Source: Kocuria atrinae C3-8 (GTDB lineage Bacteria > Actinomycetota > Actinomycetes > Actinomycetales > Micrococcaceae). Taken from it: a stretch of DNA of 64,000 nt. Shown here piece after piece: positions 9,541 to 18,868 of the stretch. A model generated the notes under the pieces. The model searched no databases, was not told the DNA's origin, and worked only from the letters and a program-made list of their open reading frames with translations. The position numbers and the translations under genes are program-made. Location of the stretch: contig NZ_AJXN01000110.1 in assembly GCF_000286355.1 (NCBI RefSeq), positions 1 through 64,000 of the forward strand. Direction: 5' to 3'. Position 1 is the first letter of the stretch. Every line of letters starts with the position of its first letter.

Positions 9541-9748
9541 GAACTCTCCTCATGCCATTTCCCGCATCCATACTGACCAAACCGACTCTTTATCGAGTTT
9601 CAAGCGAGCCCTCGCTGCAACACTGATCACGTGCTCCATCGTGTTCACGGTGGGCGGTCCTGCCTTGAGCGCTCAGCAGGGTCCTGCAGAGAAGGGACCC
9701 AGCGCCGTAGTGTGCCGCTACTTCCCCCAGCTCTGCGGCGGGTGGTAA
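9539..9748 (+). CDS. Small secreted two-cysteine peptide upstream of histidine kinase
   Basis: A 69-residue open frame that looks like a secreted peptide precursor. Residues about 21-45 form a signal peptide (Lys-Arg, then a hydrophobic core, then PALSA). The predicted mature part is about 24 residues and ends CRYFPQLCGGW, with Cys59 and Cys66 placed to form an 8-residue disulfide loop. Its stop codon lies inside the first codons of the kinase gene, which suggests translational coupling. No ribosome binding site precedes the ATG; a TAAACT -10-like box ends 6 bases upstream, so a leaderless mRNA is possible. No other start codon is available. I do not recognise the family. A role as the signal for the adjoining two-component system is inference from position. 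Confidence 0.55.
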   Translation: MNSPHAISRIHTDQTDSLSSFKRALAATLITCSIVFTVGGPALSAQQGPAEKGPSAVVCRYFPQLCGGW

Positions 9749-10941
9749 TCGCCGCTCCGGCCGGATCCACCTCAGTGCGGGAGGGTTTCAACCGCACCAG
9801 TCCACTCCCGGTCTGGCTTCGTGTCACGCTGGTGCTCTTTGCTGCCATCGCGCTCTTCGACGATCTTCGGGCGCTGGAGCCCGAGGATCACGCCGCTACG
9901 ACCACGGTCCTCGTAGCCGTTCAAATGATTCTGAGCTACGGTTCGTTGGCCCTGGTGGCTTGGCGGCCAGGTATTGCGAGCGCGCTCCTCCTGGTCCCAC
10001 TCGTCCTCGCGCTGTTCACCCACAGTTACGCATTCACACTCATTTGCGCGGTGATCATCACCATTGCGACTGTGAGCATGCTGCCGCGCACGTTGACTCT
10101 CCTCTACAGCGTGGTCCTCGCGACGTGGACCATTACGGCCGTGGTGGTGGAGAGCACCACGGACGCCTTGTGGCTCATGGGAACACCCCTTGTCATCGGC
10201 GTGGTGATCGGGGTGGCACTGCGATTCTTCGTGATTCAGCACCGGGAGAACAAGGCTCGGCTGAGGAGTATCGAGGCCGCGCATCAGCAGTTGCGTGAAC
10301 AAGAACGATTGGAGCTCGCGCGAGACCTGCACGACGTGGTGGCCCACGAACTCACCTTGGTTACCATGCAGGCTGCGGGAGCCCACCGCCAGAACGATCC
10401 TGCGGTGCTGCACGAGACCATTTCCACCATGGAGAACGCTGCCCGCTCCGGCCTCCAAGAACTCCGTACGTTGCTTCACATCTTGCGTGAATCCCCGGGC
10501 GCCGCGAGTCGCAATGACAGCTCGTCAGGGTTGACCACCGGCTCCCTCGAGAACCTTCTCGACTCTCTCAGCGCAAGCCTTACGACATCCGGTTTCTCCG
10601 TCACCGTGAAGACCGTGGATGGCTTCGACAAGCTACCCACCTCCGTTCGAGGCACTGCGGCGCGCATCCTCCAGGAGGCCTCCACCAACATCATCAAGTA
10701 CGCCCCGGCCGGTTCGGAGTGCTTGTTGTCCCTCACCACGGATTCCAATTCGGTCATGATCCGCACCGAGAACGAGCTACAGCACTCTTACCGACCCAGC
10801 TACGGGGAATACCCGATGACGTCCGGTTACGGCCTGCACGGCATCCAGGAGCGTGTGGCGCTGCTCAACGGCGAGGTCACTTACGGCGCCCAAGACGGCC
10901 GCTGGGTCCTGGATGTGCGGATACCGTTCACCGATGCCTGA
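9742..10941 (+). CDS. DesK/NarX-type sensor histidine kinase
   Basis: A membrane sensor kinase of about 399 residues. The N-terminal half has five or six membrane segments with short loops and no large extracellular domain (residues about 20-165). A short coiled segment follows, then a HisKA_3 phospho-acceptor helix with the His in RDLHDVVAHELT, and a HATPase domain with ILQEASTNIIKYA (N-box) and GYGLHGIQER (G-box). The GTG at 9742 overlaps the upstream peptide's stop by 7 bases; GTG 9778 is an alternative start closer to the first membrane helix. The 3' end overlaps the ATL gene by 8 bases. Its partner regulator is the divergent gene at 8777-9540. Confidence 0.85.
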   Translation: MVIAAPAGSTSVREGFNRTSPLPVWLRVTLVLFAAIALFDDLRALEPEDHAATTTVLVAVQMILSYGSLALVAWRPGIASALLLVPLVLALFTHSYAFTLICAVIITIATVSMLPRTLTLLYSVVLATWTITAVVVESTTDALWLMGTPLVIGVVIGVALRFFVIQHRENKARLRSIEAAHQQLREQERLELARDLHDVVAHELTLVTMQAAGAHRQNDPAVLHETISTMENAARSGLQELRTLLHILRESPGAASRNDSSSGLTTGSLENLLDSLSASLTTSGFSVTVKTVDGFDKLPTSVRGTAARILQEASTNIIKYAPAGSECLLSLTTDSNSVMIRTENELQHSYRPSYGEYPMTSGYGLHGIQERVALLNGEVTYGAQDGRWVLDVRIPFTDA

Positions 10942-11296
10942 GCCGTCGGCACCTCTCACGGGAGAAGCCGCCGCACGGGCGGTCCGCGGCGTGGTGCTCG
11001 CCGTTCCCCCCGGAGCGGTGCTGTCCTACGGTGATGTAGCGGAACTTGCGGGACTGAGTTCCCCCAGGCTCGCCGCCCGCATCATGTCCCGTGGCCTGGC
11101 CGGGGACGACGTCGCCTGGTGGCGAATCGTGCGCGCGGACGGCTCTCTGCCGGATCACCTGCAGATCGCCGCCCGTGAGCACTATCTGGCCGAGGGGACA
11201 CCCCTCAAGGAGACCGACGCTCACCTGGTGCAGGTCGCCATGCGAACGGCGCGCTGGGACGACCCCCCGGAAGTTTTCCCGAGCCCTGCGGATTGA
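10934..11296 (+). CDS. Alkyltransferase-like (ATL) protein
   Basis: A 120-residue cytosolic protein with the C-terminal DNA-binding fold of O6-alkylguanine transferases: VPPGAVLSYGDVAELAG is the helix region that reads DNA. The alkyl-acceptor motif PCHRV is replaced by AWWRIV, so the catalytic Cys is absent. Known ATLs of this kind bind O6-alkylguanine and hand it to nucleotide excision repair. The ATG overlaps the kinase stop by 8 bases, so it is probably translated from the same mRNA; whether this link is functional is unknown. Confidence 0.85.
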   Translation: MPEPSAPLTGEAAARAVRGVVLAVPPGAVLSYGDVAELAGLSSPRLAARIMSRGLAGDDVAWWRIVRADGSLPDHLQIAAREHYLAEGTPLKETDAHLVQVAMRTARWDDPPEVFPSPAD

Positions 11297-11361
11297 GCTC
11301 CCATAACTCCGCACATCCGTGGGCGGGTGACTCAGTCCTTCGCGGGATTGCCGGGTGAAAC

Positions 11362-12333
11362 TCAGTACTCCGTGGGGCCGGCGACCTCGTAGAACGGTCC
11401 CTTGGGATCGAAGGCGCGTCCGGTGAGACGTTCGTAGGCTTCCACGTAGCGTGCACGGGTCTTCTCGACCACGTCTTCCGGAAGTTCCGGGACCGGTCCG
11501 TTGCCGTCCCAACCGGACTCTTCGGAGCGCAACCAGTCGCGCACGTACTGCTTGTCGAACGAGGGCTGCGCCTGTCCCGGTTTGTAGGTCTCCGCGTCCC
11601 AGAAGCGGGACGAGTCCGGGGTCAGAACCTCGTCGCCCAGGGTGATGGCACCGCGGTAGGAATCCAGTCCGAACTCCATCTTGGTGTCGGCCACGATGAT
11701 CCCGCGTTCACGGGCGATCTCCTCGGCCTCGAGGTAGATGTTCAGCGAAAGCTCACGCAGCCGGTCGGCCACGGCGTTGCCGACCACCGCGGCCATCTCC
11801 TGGAAGGTGATGGGTTCGTCGTGTTCGCCCAGTTCCGCTTTGCCCGTGGGCGTGAAGATGGGGCTTTCCAGCCGATCACCGTCTTCCAAGCCTTCCGGCA
11901 GTTCCACCCCGCAGACGGAGCCAGACGCCTTGTAGTCCTTGAGGCCCGAGCCGGTCAGATAACCGCGCACGATGTTCTCGACCGGGAACATGGACAGGTT
12001 TTTGCAGATCACCGCGCGGCCACGCACGGACTCGTGCACGTCGGTCGTGAGGATGTGGTTGGGGATCCCCGTGAGTTGTTCGAACCACCACAGGGACAAC
12101 TGGTTCAGGATGATGCCTTTATCCGGGATCTCGGTGGGCAGCACCTGGTCGAACGCGGAAATCCGATCGCTCGCGAGCACCAGCACAGAACCGGCGCGGT
12201 ATTCGGCGTTGTCGTTGATGGCCACGCCGGTGGCCCGCAATCGGGATTCGTCCGGAATGTAGAGTTCGCGGACCTTTCCCGAATACGCGTGCTTCCACCC
12301 GGGGATCTCGGGCGGTGCGGGGTGCTCACTCAT
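11362..12333 (-). CDS. purC: Phosphoribosylaminoimidazole-succinocarboxamide synthase
   Basis: SAICAR synthetase, 323 residues, joins CAIR and aspartate with ATP in de novo purine synthesis. The N-terminus has the family motif YSGKVRELY (phosphate-binding K-V-R), then VLVLASDRISAFDQVLPTEIPDKG, and later DTKMEFGLD and DSSRFWDAETY, all characteristic. The frame is intact. Its ATG overlaps the purD stop (ATGA), so purD-purC form an operon read leftward. A short C-terminal extension (AFDPKGPFYEVAGPTEY) is usual for actinobacterial PurC. Confidence 0.95.
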   Translation of the reverse strand: MSEHPAPPEIPGWKHAYSGKVRELYIPDESRLRATGVAINDNAEYRAGSVLVLASDRISAFDQVLPTEIPDKGIILNQLSLWWFEQLTGIPNHILTTDVHESVRGRAVICKNLSMFPVENIVRGYLTGSGLKDYKASGSVCGVELPEGLEDGDRLESPIFTPTGKAELGEHDEPITFQEMAAVVGNAVADRLRELSLNIYLEAEEIARERGIIVADTKMEFGLDSYRGAITLGDEVLTPDSSRFWDAETYKPGQAQPSFDKQYVRDWLRSEESGWDGNGPVPELPEDVVEKTRARYVEAYERLTGRAFDPKGPFYEVAGPTEY

Positions 12334-13624
12334 GCTTGCTCCTCAGCTGTGGTCGGGAGGGTGATGCGCCCCTCGGCGGCAGCGAGCGCGATGTCACTGC
12401 GGTAGTGCGCGCCGGGGAGGGAGATCAGTTCCATTCCCCGATATCCGCGCTCGCGTGCTTCATGGAGATCTGTTCCGTGGGACACCACGGCCAGCACGCG
12501 GCCACCGGCGGAAACGATGTCCCCCGCGTCATTCTTTGCGGTGCCGGCGTGGATCACGTGGGTCTCGTCCACGGATTCCACTTGGTCCAGGCCACTGATG
12601 ACATCGCCCTTGCGCGGGGCACCGGGGTAGTTCTGGGCCGCGAGCACCACCGTCACGGAGGCGCCGGACTTCCACTGCAGGGTGCGGTCCTCGGACAGGC
12701 GACCCCTGGCGGCGTCGAGCATGAGCTCACCGAGCGGTGACTCGAGCATCGCCAGAACGGACTGGGTCTCCGGGTCGCCGAAGCGAGCGTTGAATTCGAT
12801 GACCTGCACGCCCCGTTGGGTGACCGCAAGACCGCAGTAGAGCACGCCCACGAAGGGTGTGCCGCGGCGTCGTAATTCGTCGACCACGGGCCGAGCCACA
12901 CGCTCGATGACCTGCTCCGTGAAGCCCTCGGGCAACCACTCGAGAGGCGTATATGCGCCCATGCCACCGGTATTGGGGCCCTGGTCGTTGTCGCGCACGC
13001 GCTTGAAGTCCTGCGCGGGGATCAACGGCACCACGCGCTCACCGTCGGTGATCACGAACAGCGAGACCTCGGGGCCCTCCAGGAACTCTTCGATCACCAC
13101 GGAGCCGCCGGCCTCGATGCACTCGCGGGCGTGGGCTTCCGCACGGTCACGCTCGTTGGTGACCACCACGCCCTTGCCCGCGGCCAGGCCGTCGTCCTTG
13201 ACCACGTGCGGCGCGCCGAACTCGGCGAGCGCCTCACGCACCTCCGCCATGTCCGAGGTGGCCACGGCGCGAGCGGTGGGCACGTTGGCTGCGGCCATGA
13301 TCTCCTTGGCGAACGCTTGGAGCCCTCGATGTGCGCAGCGTCCTTGGAGGGGCCGAACACCGGGAACCCGGCTTCACGCAGGGCATCGCCCACGCCCGCC
13401 ACCAGCGGCGCTTCCGGGCCCACGACCACGAGGTCCGCGTGCAGCTGGCGAGCCAGCTCGGTAACCGCTTCAGGGTCCTGAGCGTTCACGGCGTGCACCG
13501 GGACGTCCTGGGCGATCCCGGCGTTACCGGGCGCAGCGTGGACTTCGCTGACCTTGGGATCTGCCAGCAGAGACTTGATGATCGCGTGTTCTCGGCCGCC
13601 TGGGCCCACTACCAAAACCTTCAC
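12330..13624 (-). CDS. purD: Phosphoribosylamine-glycine ligase (frameshifted)
   Basis: GAR synthetase, 431 residues after repair, ATP-grasp enzyme of purine synthesis. It begins [15 protein letters not shown], has the ATP-grasp lysine region [15 protein letters not shown], and the metal/substrate segments [10 protein letters not shown] and [14 protein letters not shown]. One base is missing near 13316 (AAGCG instead of AAGGCG, minus strand); repair gives GSKAFAKEIM. The GTG start has no clear ribosome binding site; TACGCT lies 6 bases upstream and could be the -10 of a leaderless transcript. The divergent neighbour is the asparaginase. Confidence 0.92.
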
Positions 13625-13695
13625 GTGCTCAGCGTATCGGCACCGGGTCCACCTACTCCAACGTTTCGCATGATCGCGCTGACATACTGGGCTGT

Positions 13696-14697
13696 ATGCA
13701 CACATTCAGTTCTGAACAGGCCGTCGATCTCGCCGAAGTGGAGCGCAGCGGATTCGTGGAATCCCGGCATCGCGGCTCCGCCGTGGTGTTGGCACCCGAT
13801 GGCTCCGTGGCCTTGTCCCTGGGCGCCCCGGACGAACTGATCTTCCCCCGCTCCACCCTCAAGCCGTTCCAGGCCATCGCGTCCATGAAGGCCGGCGCGC
13901 CGCTGCGCGGGGATCAGGTGGCCATCGCCGCCGCCTCTCACACCGGCACGTTCGATCACCTGGACGCCGTGAGCTCCATCCTCAAGGCCGCAGGCCTGAC
14001 CCCAGACTCCCTGCAGTGCCCGCAGGACTGGCCGCAGGACGAGGACACCCGTGCGTGGCTGATTCGCACCGAGCGCGGCAAGAACCGCATGTGCATGAAC
14101 TGCTCGGGCAAGCACGCGGCCTTCTTGTGGGCTTGCGTGGTCAACGAATGGCCCCTGGACACCTACTTGGATCCACAGCACCCGTTGCAGAAGCTCGTGG
14201 TCGAGACCATCGAGGACTTCTCCGGTGAAAAGGTGCAGCACGTGGGCATCGACGGCTGCGGTGCGCCGCTCACCGCACTCACCCTCACCGGACTGGCGCG
14301 CATGTATTCCACGTTGGGGCGCGCCGCTCGCAATATCCAGGCGGACGCCCGCGCGGCCACGGTCGCGACCTCCATGCTCGACTACCCCGAATACGTTCAG
14401 GGCCCCGGCCGCTCCAACACCGTAATCATGGAGGAGTTGGATGTGATCACCAAGCTCGGCGCAGAAGGCGTCCTGGGTCTGGGCACGCGCGGCGGTTGGT
14501 CCGTGGCCATCAAGATGCTCGACGGTTCCTCCCGCGCCAACGCGCTGGTGGGCCTCACGCTCCTGGCCCAGGTGGGCGCGATTTCTTCCGACGACGCCGC
14601 CCGCGTCCTCGACAAGGTCCTGCGCCCCATTACCGGGGCCGGCAAACCCGTGGGCGCCATCAAGCTCGCGCGTCCCGTTCTGGACCTGCTCGACTGA
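13696..14697 (+). CDS. Type II-like asparaginase (Rhizobium etli class)
   Basis: A 333-residue intact protein of the Asparaginase_II family (serine-hydrolase-like fold unrelated to E. coli AnsA/B). Conserved family segments are RGSAVV near residue 26, [11 protein letters not shown] near 49, AASHTG near 73 and [11 protein letters not shown] near 135. It is predicted to hydrolyse L-asparagine to aspartate and ammonia in the cytosol. No Shine-Dalgarno sequence precedes the ATG; CATACT ends eight bases upstream, compatible with leaderless transcription. The next gene starts 61 bases downstream. Confidence 0.88.
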   Translation: MHTFSSEQAVDLAEVERSGFVESRHRGSAVVLAPDGSVALSLGAPDELIFPRSTLKPFQAIASMKAGAPLRGDQVAIAAASHTGTFDHLDAVSSILKAAGLTPDSLQCPQDWPQDEDTRAWLIRTERGKNRMCMNCSGKHAAFLWACVVNEWPLDTYLDPQHPLQKLVVETIEDFSGEKVQHVGIDGCGAPLTALTLTGLARMYSTLGRAARNIQADARAATVATSMLDYPEYVQGPGRSNTVIMEELDVITKLGAEGVLGLGTRGGWSVAIKMLDGSSRANALVGLTLLAQVGAISSDDAARVLDKVLRPITGAGKPVGAIKLARPVLDLLD

Positions 14698-14758
14698 TCA
14701 GTGGTCCCCCATTGATCCGCTCCGACCAAATCGCAACGAATTCTGGAGGAACCGCACC

Positions 14759-15124
14759 GTGAGCGTGCGTCGCAAGATCAATCCCGCGGACGGAACTCTG
14801 GCACTGGCCCAGTGGCGCCAGGATCCCGAATCCACCCCGCGCAAGACCACGGCCTTGGCCGTGCGGTACTGCCTGGAGGAACTGGCCACCCGTGCGGAGG
14901 GAAATTCCGTGGAGGTGCGTGTACCGCCCTTCGGCGTGACCCAGTGCGTGGCCGGGCCTCGTCACACGCGCGGGACTCCCCCGAATGTGGTGGAGACAGA
15001 TGCAGCCACCTGGCTCCGTCTTGCGACCGGACAACTCGAATGGGCGAGTGCCGTGGCGAACGGGGCCGTGGCGGCGTCGGGAACCAGGACCGACCTCTCC
15101 GACTGGTTACCGCTGTTCGACTGA
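14759..15124 (+). CDS. SCP2-like sterol carrier family protein
   Basis: A 121-residue protein with the pattern of the bacterial sterol-carrier (SCP2-like) family found next to purine genes in actinobacteria: a helical N-terminus (LAVRYCLEELATRA), the strand segment VEVRVPPFG, and WLRLATGQLEWASAVANGAVAASGTR at the C-terminus. GGAGG lies nine bases before the GTG start. The ligand is unknown; lipid or cofactor binding is suggested only by fold. The name is given with moderate confidence. Confidence 0.72.
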   Translation: MSVRRKINPADGTLALAQWRQDPESTPRKTTALAVRYCLEELATRAEGNSVEVRVPPFGVTQCVAGPRHTRGTPPNVVETDAATWLRLATGQLEWASAVANGAVAASGTRTDLSDWLPLFD

Positions 15125-15205
15125 ACCGGTTGTCAGCAAACCCCCCCCGGCCCGCACCGACTCCCGTGTACGTGGGGCGCGGTATCCCGCGATAGCCTGG
15201 AACCC

Positions 15206-15547
15206 ATGAGTTCCGTGCCCAACAACACCCCCGAGCCCGCTTCCCACGAGCCTTCGCGTGAGGAACGGATGACCATCCGCCGTGCGCCCAATCTGCTCGC
15301 ATTCCTCATCACCGGTGCGATTCTGGGTGCCGTGGCAGGCGTTCTGTTCGGTCTACTGGGTCCCGAGTCGCAGTCCTACACCCGCGGTTCCATCATGGGA
15401 TTCTTCCTGGTCATCGGACTGGTGATCGGCGCCGGTCTGGGCTCGGTGATCTCCTTGATCATCGACAAGATTTCGCTCAAGCGCAGCCGCGATGTCACCG
15501 CACAGGTTGATGACGTACACGACAGTGGTGACCGCCCCGGATCATGA
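15206..15547 (+). CDS. Small membrane protein upstream of purF
   Basis: A 113-residue protein with a polar N-terminus of about 27 residues and two membrane helices (about 30-52 and 62-88) separated by a short loop (GPESQSYTRG). The C-terminal tail is charged and cytosolic. Small two-helix proteins of this pattern commonly precede purF in actinobacteria; no function is known. It lies 12 bases upstream of the purF start and is probably co-transcribed. Confidence 0.75.
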   Translation: MSSVPNNTPEPASHEPSREERMTIRRAPNLLAFLITGAILGAVAGVLFGLLGPESQSYTRGSIMGFFLVIGLVIGAGLGSVISLIIDKISLKRSRDVTAQVDDVHDSGDRPGS

Positions 15548-15559
15548 GACACTGCTCTT

Positions 15560-17103
15560 GTGGTTCGATCCGATGGAAAACTCACTCATGACATCTTCCC
15601 CGGCGAAAAAGGCCCCCAGGACGCGTGCGGCGTTTTCGGTGTGTGGGCCCCCGGCGAGGACGTAGCCAAACTCGCATACTACGGTCTGTACGCGCTGCAG
15701 CACCGCGGACAGGAGTCCGCGGGCATTGCCACGTCCAGTGGCGAGCGCATTTCGGTTTACAAAGACATGGGCTTGGTGTCCCAGGTCTTCGACGAGACCG
15801 TCCTGAACACCCTCCAAGGGCACGTGGCCGTGGGTCACTGCCGCTACTCCACCACCGGTGGTTCCCACTGGGCCAACGCACAGCCCACCCTGGGCGCCAC
15901 CCCGCACGGGACCGTAGCGCTGGCGCACAACGGCAACCTGACCAACTCTGCTGAGCTCTACGACCAGCTCATCGACAAATCCGGTTTCCCGTCCCGCGGT
16001 GAGATGGCCCAGGGCAACACCACGGACACCGCGCTGATCACGGCATTGCTGGCCGAGCATCCTCACGAGTCACTCGAGGACGCCGCCATGCATCTGCTGC
16101 CCAAGCTCACCGGCTCCTTCTGCCTGTCCTTCATGGACGAAACCACACTGTACGCCGCTCGCGACCCCCAGGGCATCCGCCCACTCGTGCTGGGTCGCTT
16201 GGAGCGCGGCTGGGTGGTCGCATCCGAAACCGCCGCCCTGGACATCGTCGGTGCCTCGCTGGTTCGCGAAATCGAGCCCGGCGAGTTCATTGCCGTGGAC
16301 GAGAACGGCCTGCGCACCCGTCAGTTCGCCGAGCCCAAGCGCGCCGGTTGCGTGTTCGAGTACGTGTACCTGGCCCGCCCGGACACCACCATCAACGGCC
16401 GCTCGGTGTATGAATCCCGCGTGGAGATGGGCCGCCAGTTGGCTCGCGAGCACGCGGTCGAGGCCGATCTGGTCATGCCCACCCCCGAATCTGGCACCCC
16501 GGCGGCCATTGGTTACGCGGAAGCTTCCGGTATTCCGTTCGGGCACGGACTGGTCAAGAACTCCTACGTGGGACGCACCTTTATCCAGCCCTCGGACACC
16601 ATTCGTCAGCTGGGCATCCGGCTCAAGCTCAATCCGCTGCGTTCAATCGTCGCCGGCAAGAAGCTCATTGTGGTGGACGATTCGATCGTGCGCGGCAACA
16701 CCCAGCGCGCCTGGTGCGCATGCTCCGTGAGGCCGGTGCTGCCGAGATCCATATCCGAATCTCGTCCCCGCCCATCAAGTGGCCGTGCTTCTACGGCATC
16801 GATTTCGCCTCTCGTGCGGAATTGATTGCCAATGGTCTGGCCGTAGAAGACATCCGCGCCTCACTGGGTGCCGATTCCCTGGGGTACATCTCCCAGGAGG
16901 GCATGGTGGAAGCAACCAAGCAGCCGCGGGAGATCTTGTGCACCGCGTGCTTCTCGGGTACCTACCCCACCCCCTTGCCCGAAGCCGACAAGCTCGGCAA
17001 GGCTGTGCTTGAGGCACCGGGCAGCACGGTGCCGTCCTCCAAGGACACCACGACCATCGAGACCGAACCCCAAACCCCTGCCACCCAGGAGAACAGCGCA
17101 TGA
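15560..17103 (+). CDS. purF: Amidophosphoribosyltransferase (frameshifted)
   Basis: First enzyme of de novo purine synthesis, converts PRPP and glutamine to phosphoribosylamine. The N-terminal Ntn glutaminase domain has the nucleophile Cys in QDACGVFGVW, exposed after removal of a short propeptide, followed by ALQHRGQESAGIA. The PRPP-binding loop is VVDDSIVRGNT, and CFSGTYPTPLP lies near the C-terminus. One base is missing near 16711 (GCGCCTGG, restored GCGCCCTGG), which rejoins the halves as NTQRALVRMLREAGA. The protein is 514 residues after repair. The stop overlaps purM by ATGA. Confidence 0.95.
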
Positions 17104-18263
17104 GCAACATCCAAGACGGCGCCAGCGCCCAGTCCGTGACCTACGCGAGCGCCGGAGTGGACGTTGAAGCCGGCGATCGCGCCGTGGAACTCATGAAGTC
17201 CGCGGTCAAGGCAACGCACTCGACCAACGTGGTCGGTGGCGTGGGCGGGTTCGCCGGACTCTACGACGTCTCGGAGCTCACCAAGTACCGCAAGCCCTAC
17301 CTGGCGACCTCCACGGACGGTGTAGGCACCAAGGTTGCCATCGCTCAGAGCCTGGACATCCACGACACCATCGGCTGGGACCTGGTCGGCATGGTCGTGG
17401 ACGACATCGTGGTGGTGGGCGCCAAGCCGCTGTTCATGACCGACTACATCGCGACCGGCAAGGTGGTACCGGAACGCATCGCGGACATCGTGCGTGGCAT
17501 TGCCGCAGCGTGCGACGCCGCCGAAACCTCCTTGGTCGGTGGCGAGACCGCCGAGCACCCGGGCCTGCTCGCTCCGGACGAGTACGACGTCGCCGGAGCT
17601 GCCACCGGCGTGATCGAGGCCGACGAGCTGCTCGGCCCGGACCGCGTGAAGTCCGGCGACGTGATCATCGGCATGGCCTCCTCCGGCATTCACTCCAACG
17701 GTTACTCCCTGGTGCGCCGCGTGATCAACGTGGCCGGTTGGCAGTTGGAACGTCAGGTGTCCGAACTCGGCCGCACCCTGGGTGAAGAACTGCTCGAACC
17801 CACGCGGGTTTACGCCGCGGACGTCTTGGATCTGGCACGGACCTTCCCCGTCAACGGTGAAGACGGGCAGACTGGCCACGGCGTGCGCGGTTTCTCACAC
17901 GTGACCGGCGGCGGTTTGGCCGCGAACCTGGCCCGCGTACTACCCGCCGGATTGCAGGCCACCGTGGATCGCTCCACGTGGGAGTTGCCCGCGATCTTCC
18001 AGTTGGTCGGCCAGCTGGGCAACGTTCCCCAGGCCGATCTGGAACGCACGCTCAACCTGGGCGTGGGCATGGTGGCAATCGTCGATCCCTCAGTCGCGGA
18101 CGCTGCGGTGGAGCACCTCAACAAGCGCGGTGTGAACTCCTGGATCATGGGCCAGGTGGGCCCCGTGGAGCCGTCCGCCAAGGACGCCGGACTCGACTGG
18201 GTCCAGGGCGCCAAGGGCGTGGACGGCGGCGGCGTGCTCATGACGGGCAAGTACGCCAACTGA
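17100..18263 (+). CDS. purM: Phosphoribosylformylglycinamidine cyclo-ligase
   Basis: AIR synthetase, 387 residues, intact. It closes the imidazole ring of FGAM with ATP. Visible family motifs are VGGVGGFAGLYD, STDGVGTKVAIA, DLVGMVVDDIVVVGAKPL, LVGGETAEHPG and MASSGIHSNGYSLVR. An N-terminal extension of about 20 residues is typical of actinobacterial PurM. The ATG overlaps the purF stop, so purF-purM is an operon, closed by the hairpin at 18293. Confidence 0.96.
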   Translation: MSNIQDGASAQSVTYASAGVDVEAGDRAVELMKSAVKATHSTNVVGGVGGFAGLYDVSELTKYRKPYLATSTDGVGTKVAIAQSLDIHDTIGWDLVGMVVDDIVVVGAKPLFMTDYIATGKVVPERIADIVRGIAAACDAAETSLVGGETAEHPGLLAPDEYDVAGAATGVIEADELLGPDRVKSGDVIIGMASSGIHSNGYSLVRRVINVAGWQLERQVSELGRTLGEELLEPTRVYAADVLDLARTFPVNGEDGQTGHGVRGFSHVTGGGLAANLARVLPAGLQATVDRSTWELPAIFQLVGQLGNVPQADLERTLNLGVGMVAIVDPSVADAAVEHLNKRGVNSWIMGQVGPVEPSAKDAGLDWVQGAKGVDGGGVLMTGKYAN

Positions 18264-18292
18264 GTCATTCCCGGAGCGGGATTAAAAGCGCA

Positions 18293-18335
18293 CAAGGAAC
18301 CGCCCCAACCACTCGTGGTGTGGGGCGGTTCCTTG
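18293..18335 (+). terminator. Hairpin between purM and DUF3073 gene
   Basis: CAAGGAACCGCCCCA pairs exactly with TGGGGCGGTTCCTTG; the loop itself holds ACCAC-TC-GTGGT. It sits 30 bases after purM and about 107 bases from the convergent DUF3073 stop. No long T-run follows. Confidence 0.75.
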
Positions 18336-18441
18336 TGAACTACAACGTCCTTGGACCCGAAACGTGGTGTTCCACGTTCGCGTGACGCATGCGCTGTACT
18401 GACGGTCGTGCGGGCCTCAGTGGGTTTCCGCGTGAACCAGG

Positions 18442-18642
18442 TCAGTCGTAGTCGGAGTACTTCTCCGCGTAGGCCGAGTAATCATCTTCTTCCTCGTGAC
18501 GATCCTCGTGGTCTACGGCTCGGGAGGACGGTTTGTTGGACCGCAGCTCGCGCTGCAGCGCCGAGTAGTCGGTTTGCGGGCTGAAGTACTTCATCTCCCG
18601 CGCCTGCCGTGTCGCCTTCGCCTTTTGACGGCCGCGCCCCAT
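18442..18642 (-). CDS. DUF3073 family protein
   Basis: A 66-residue basic-then-acidic protein. It begins MGRGRQKAKATRQAREMKYF, which is the DUF3073 signature, and ends in an acidic Asp/Glu/Tyr-rich tail. The family is found throughout actinobacteria convergent to purM; its function is unknown. AGAGGGGG lies about eight bases before the ATG. A candidate promoter on the minus strand, CTGACA then 16 bases then TACTGT, lies some 60-90 bases upstream. Confidence 0.88.
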   Translation of the reverse strand: MGRGRQKAKATRQAREMKYFSPQTDYSALQRELRSNKPSSRAVDHEDRHEEEDDYSAYAEKYSDYD

Positions 18643-18868
18643 GGCGTGACCCCCTCTGCGTCTCGTGTCCGATGGGCGGCACTGTTCAACGCACTGCGCA
18701 CACAGTACGGCCCCGGAGTATCTTGTCAGTTTTTCGTAGGTCCAGGTTACATGCTTTACGCGGGCTTCGCGCACCCGTGACCGCTTGAGGTTCAACCGAT
18801 CGCTCCCTGGACCCCCAAGAAGGGTATATGACCCGATCGGCATGTGACGAGAAACTCATCCGCCGGGG

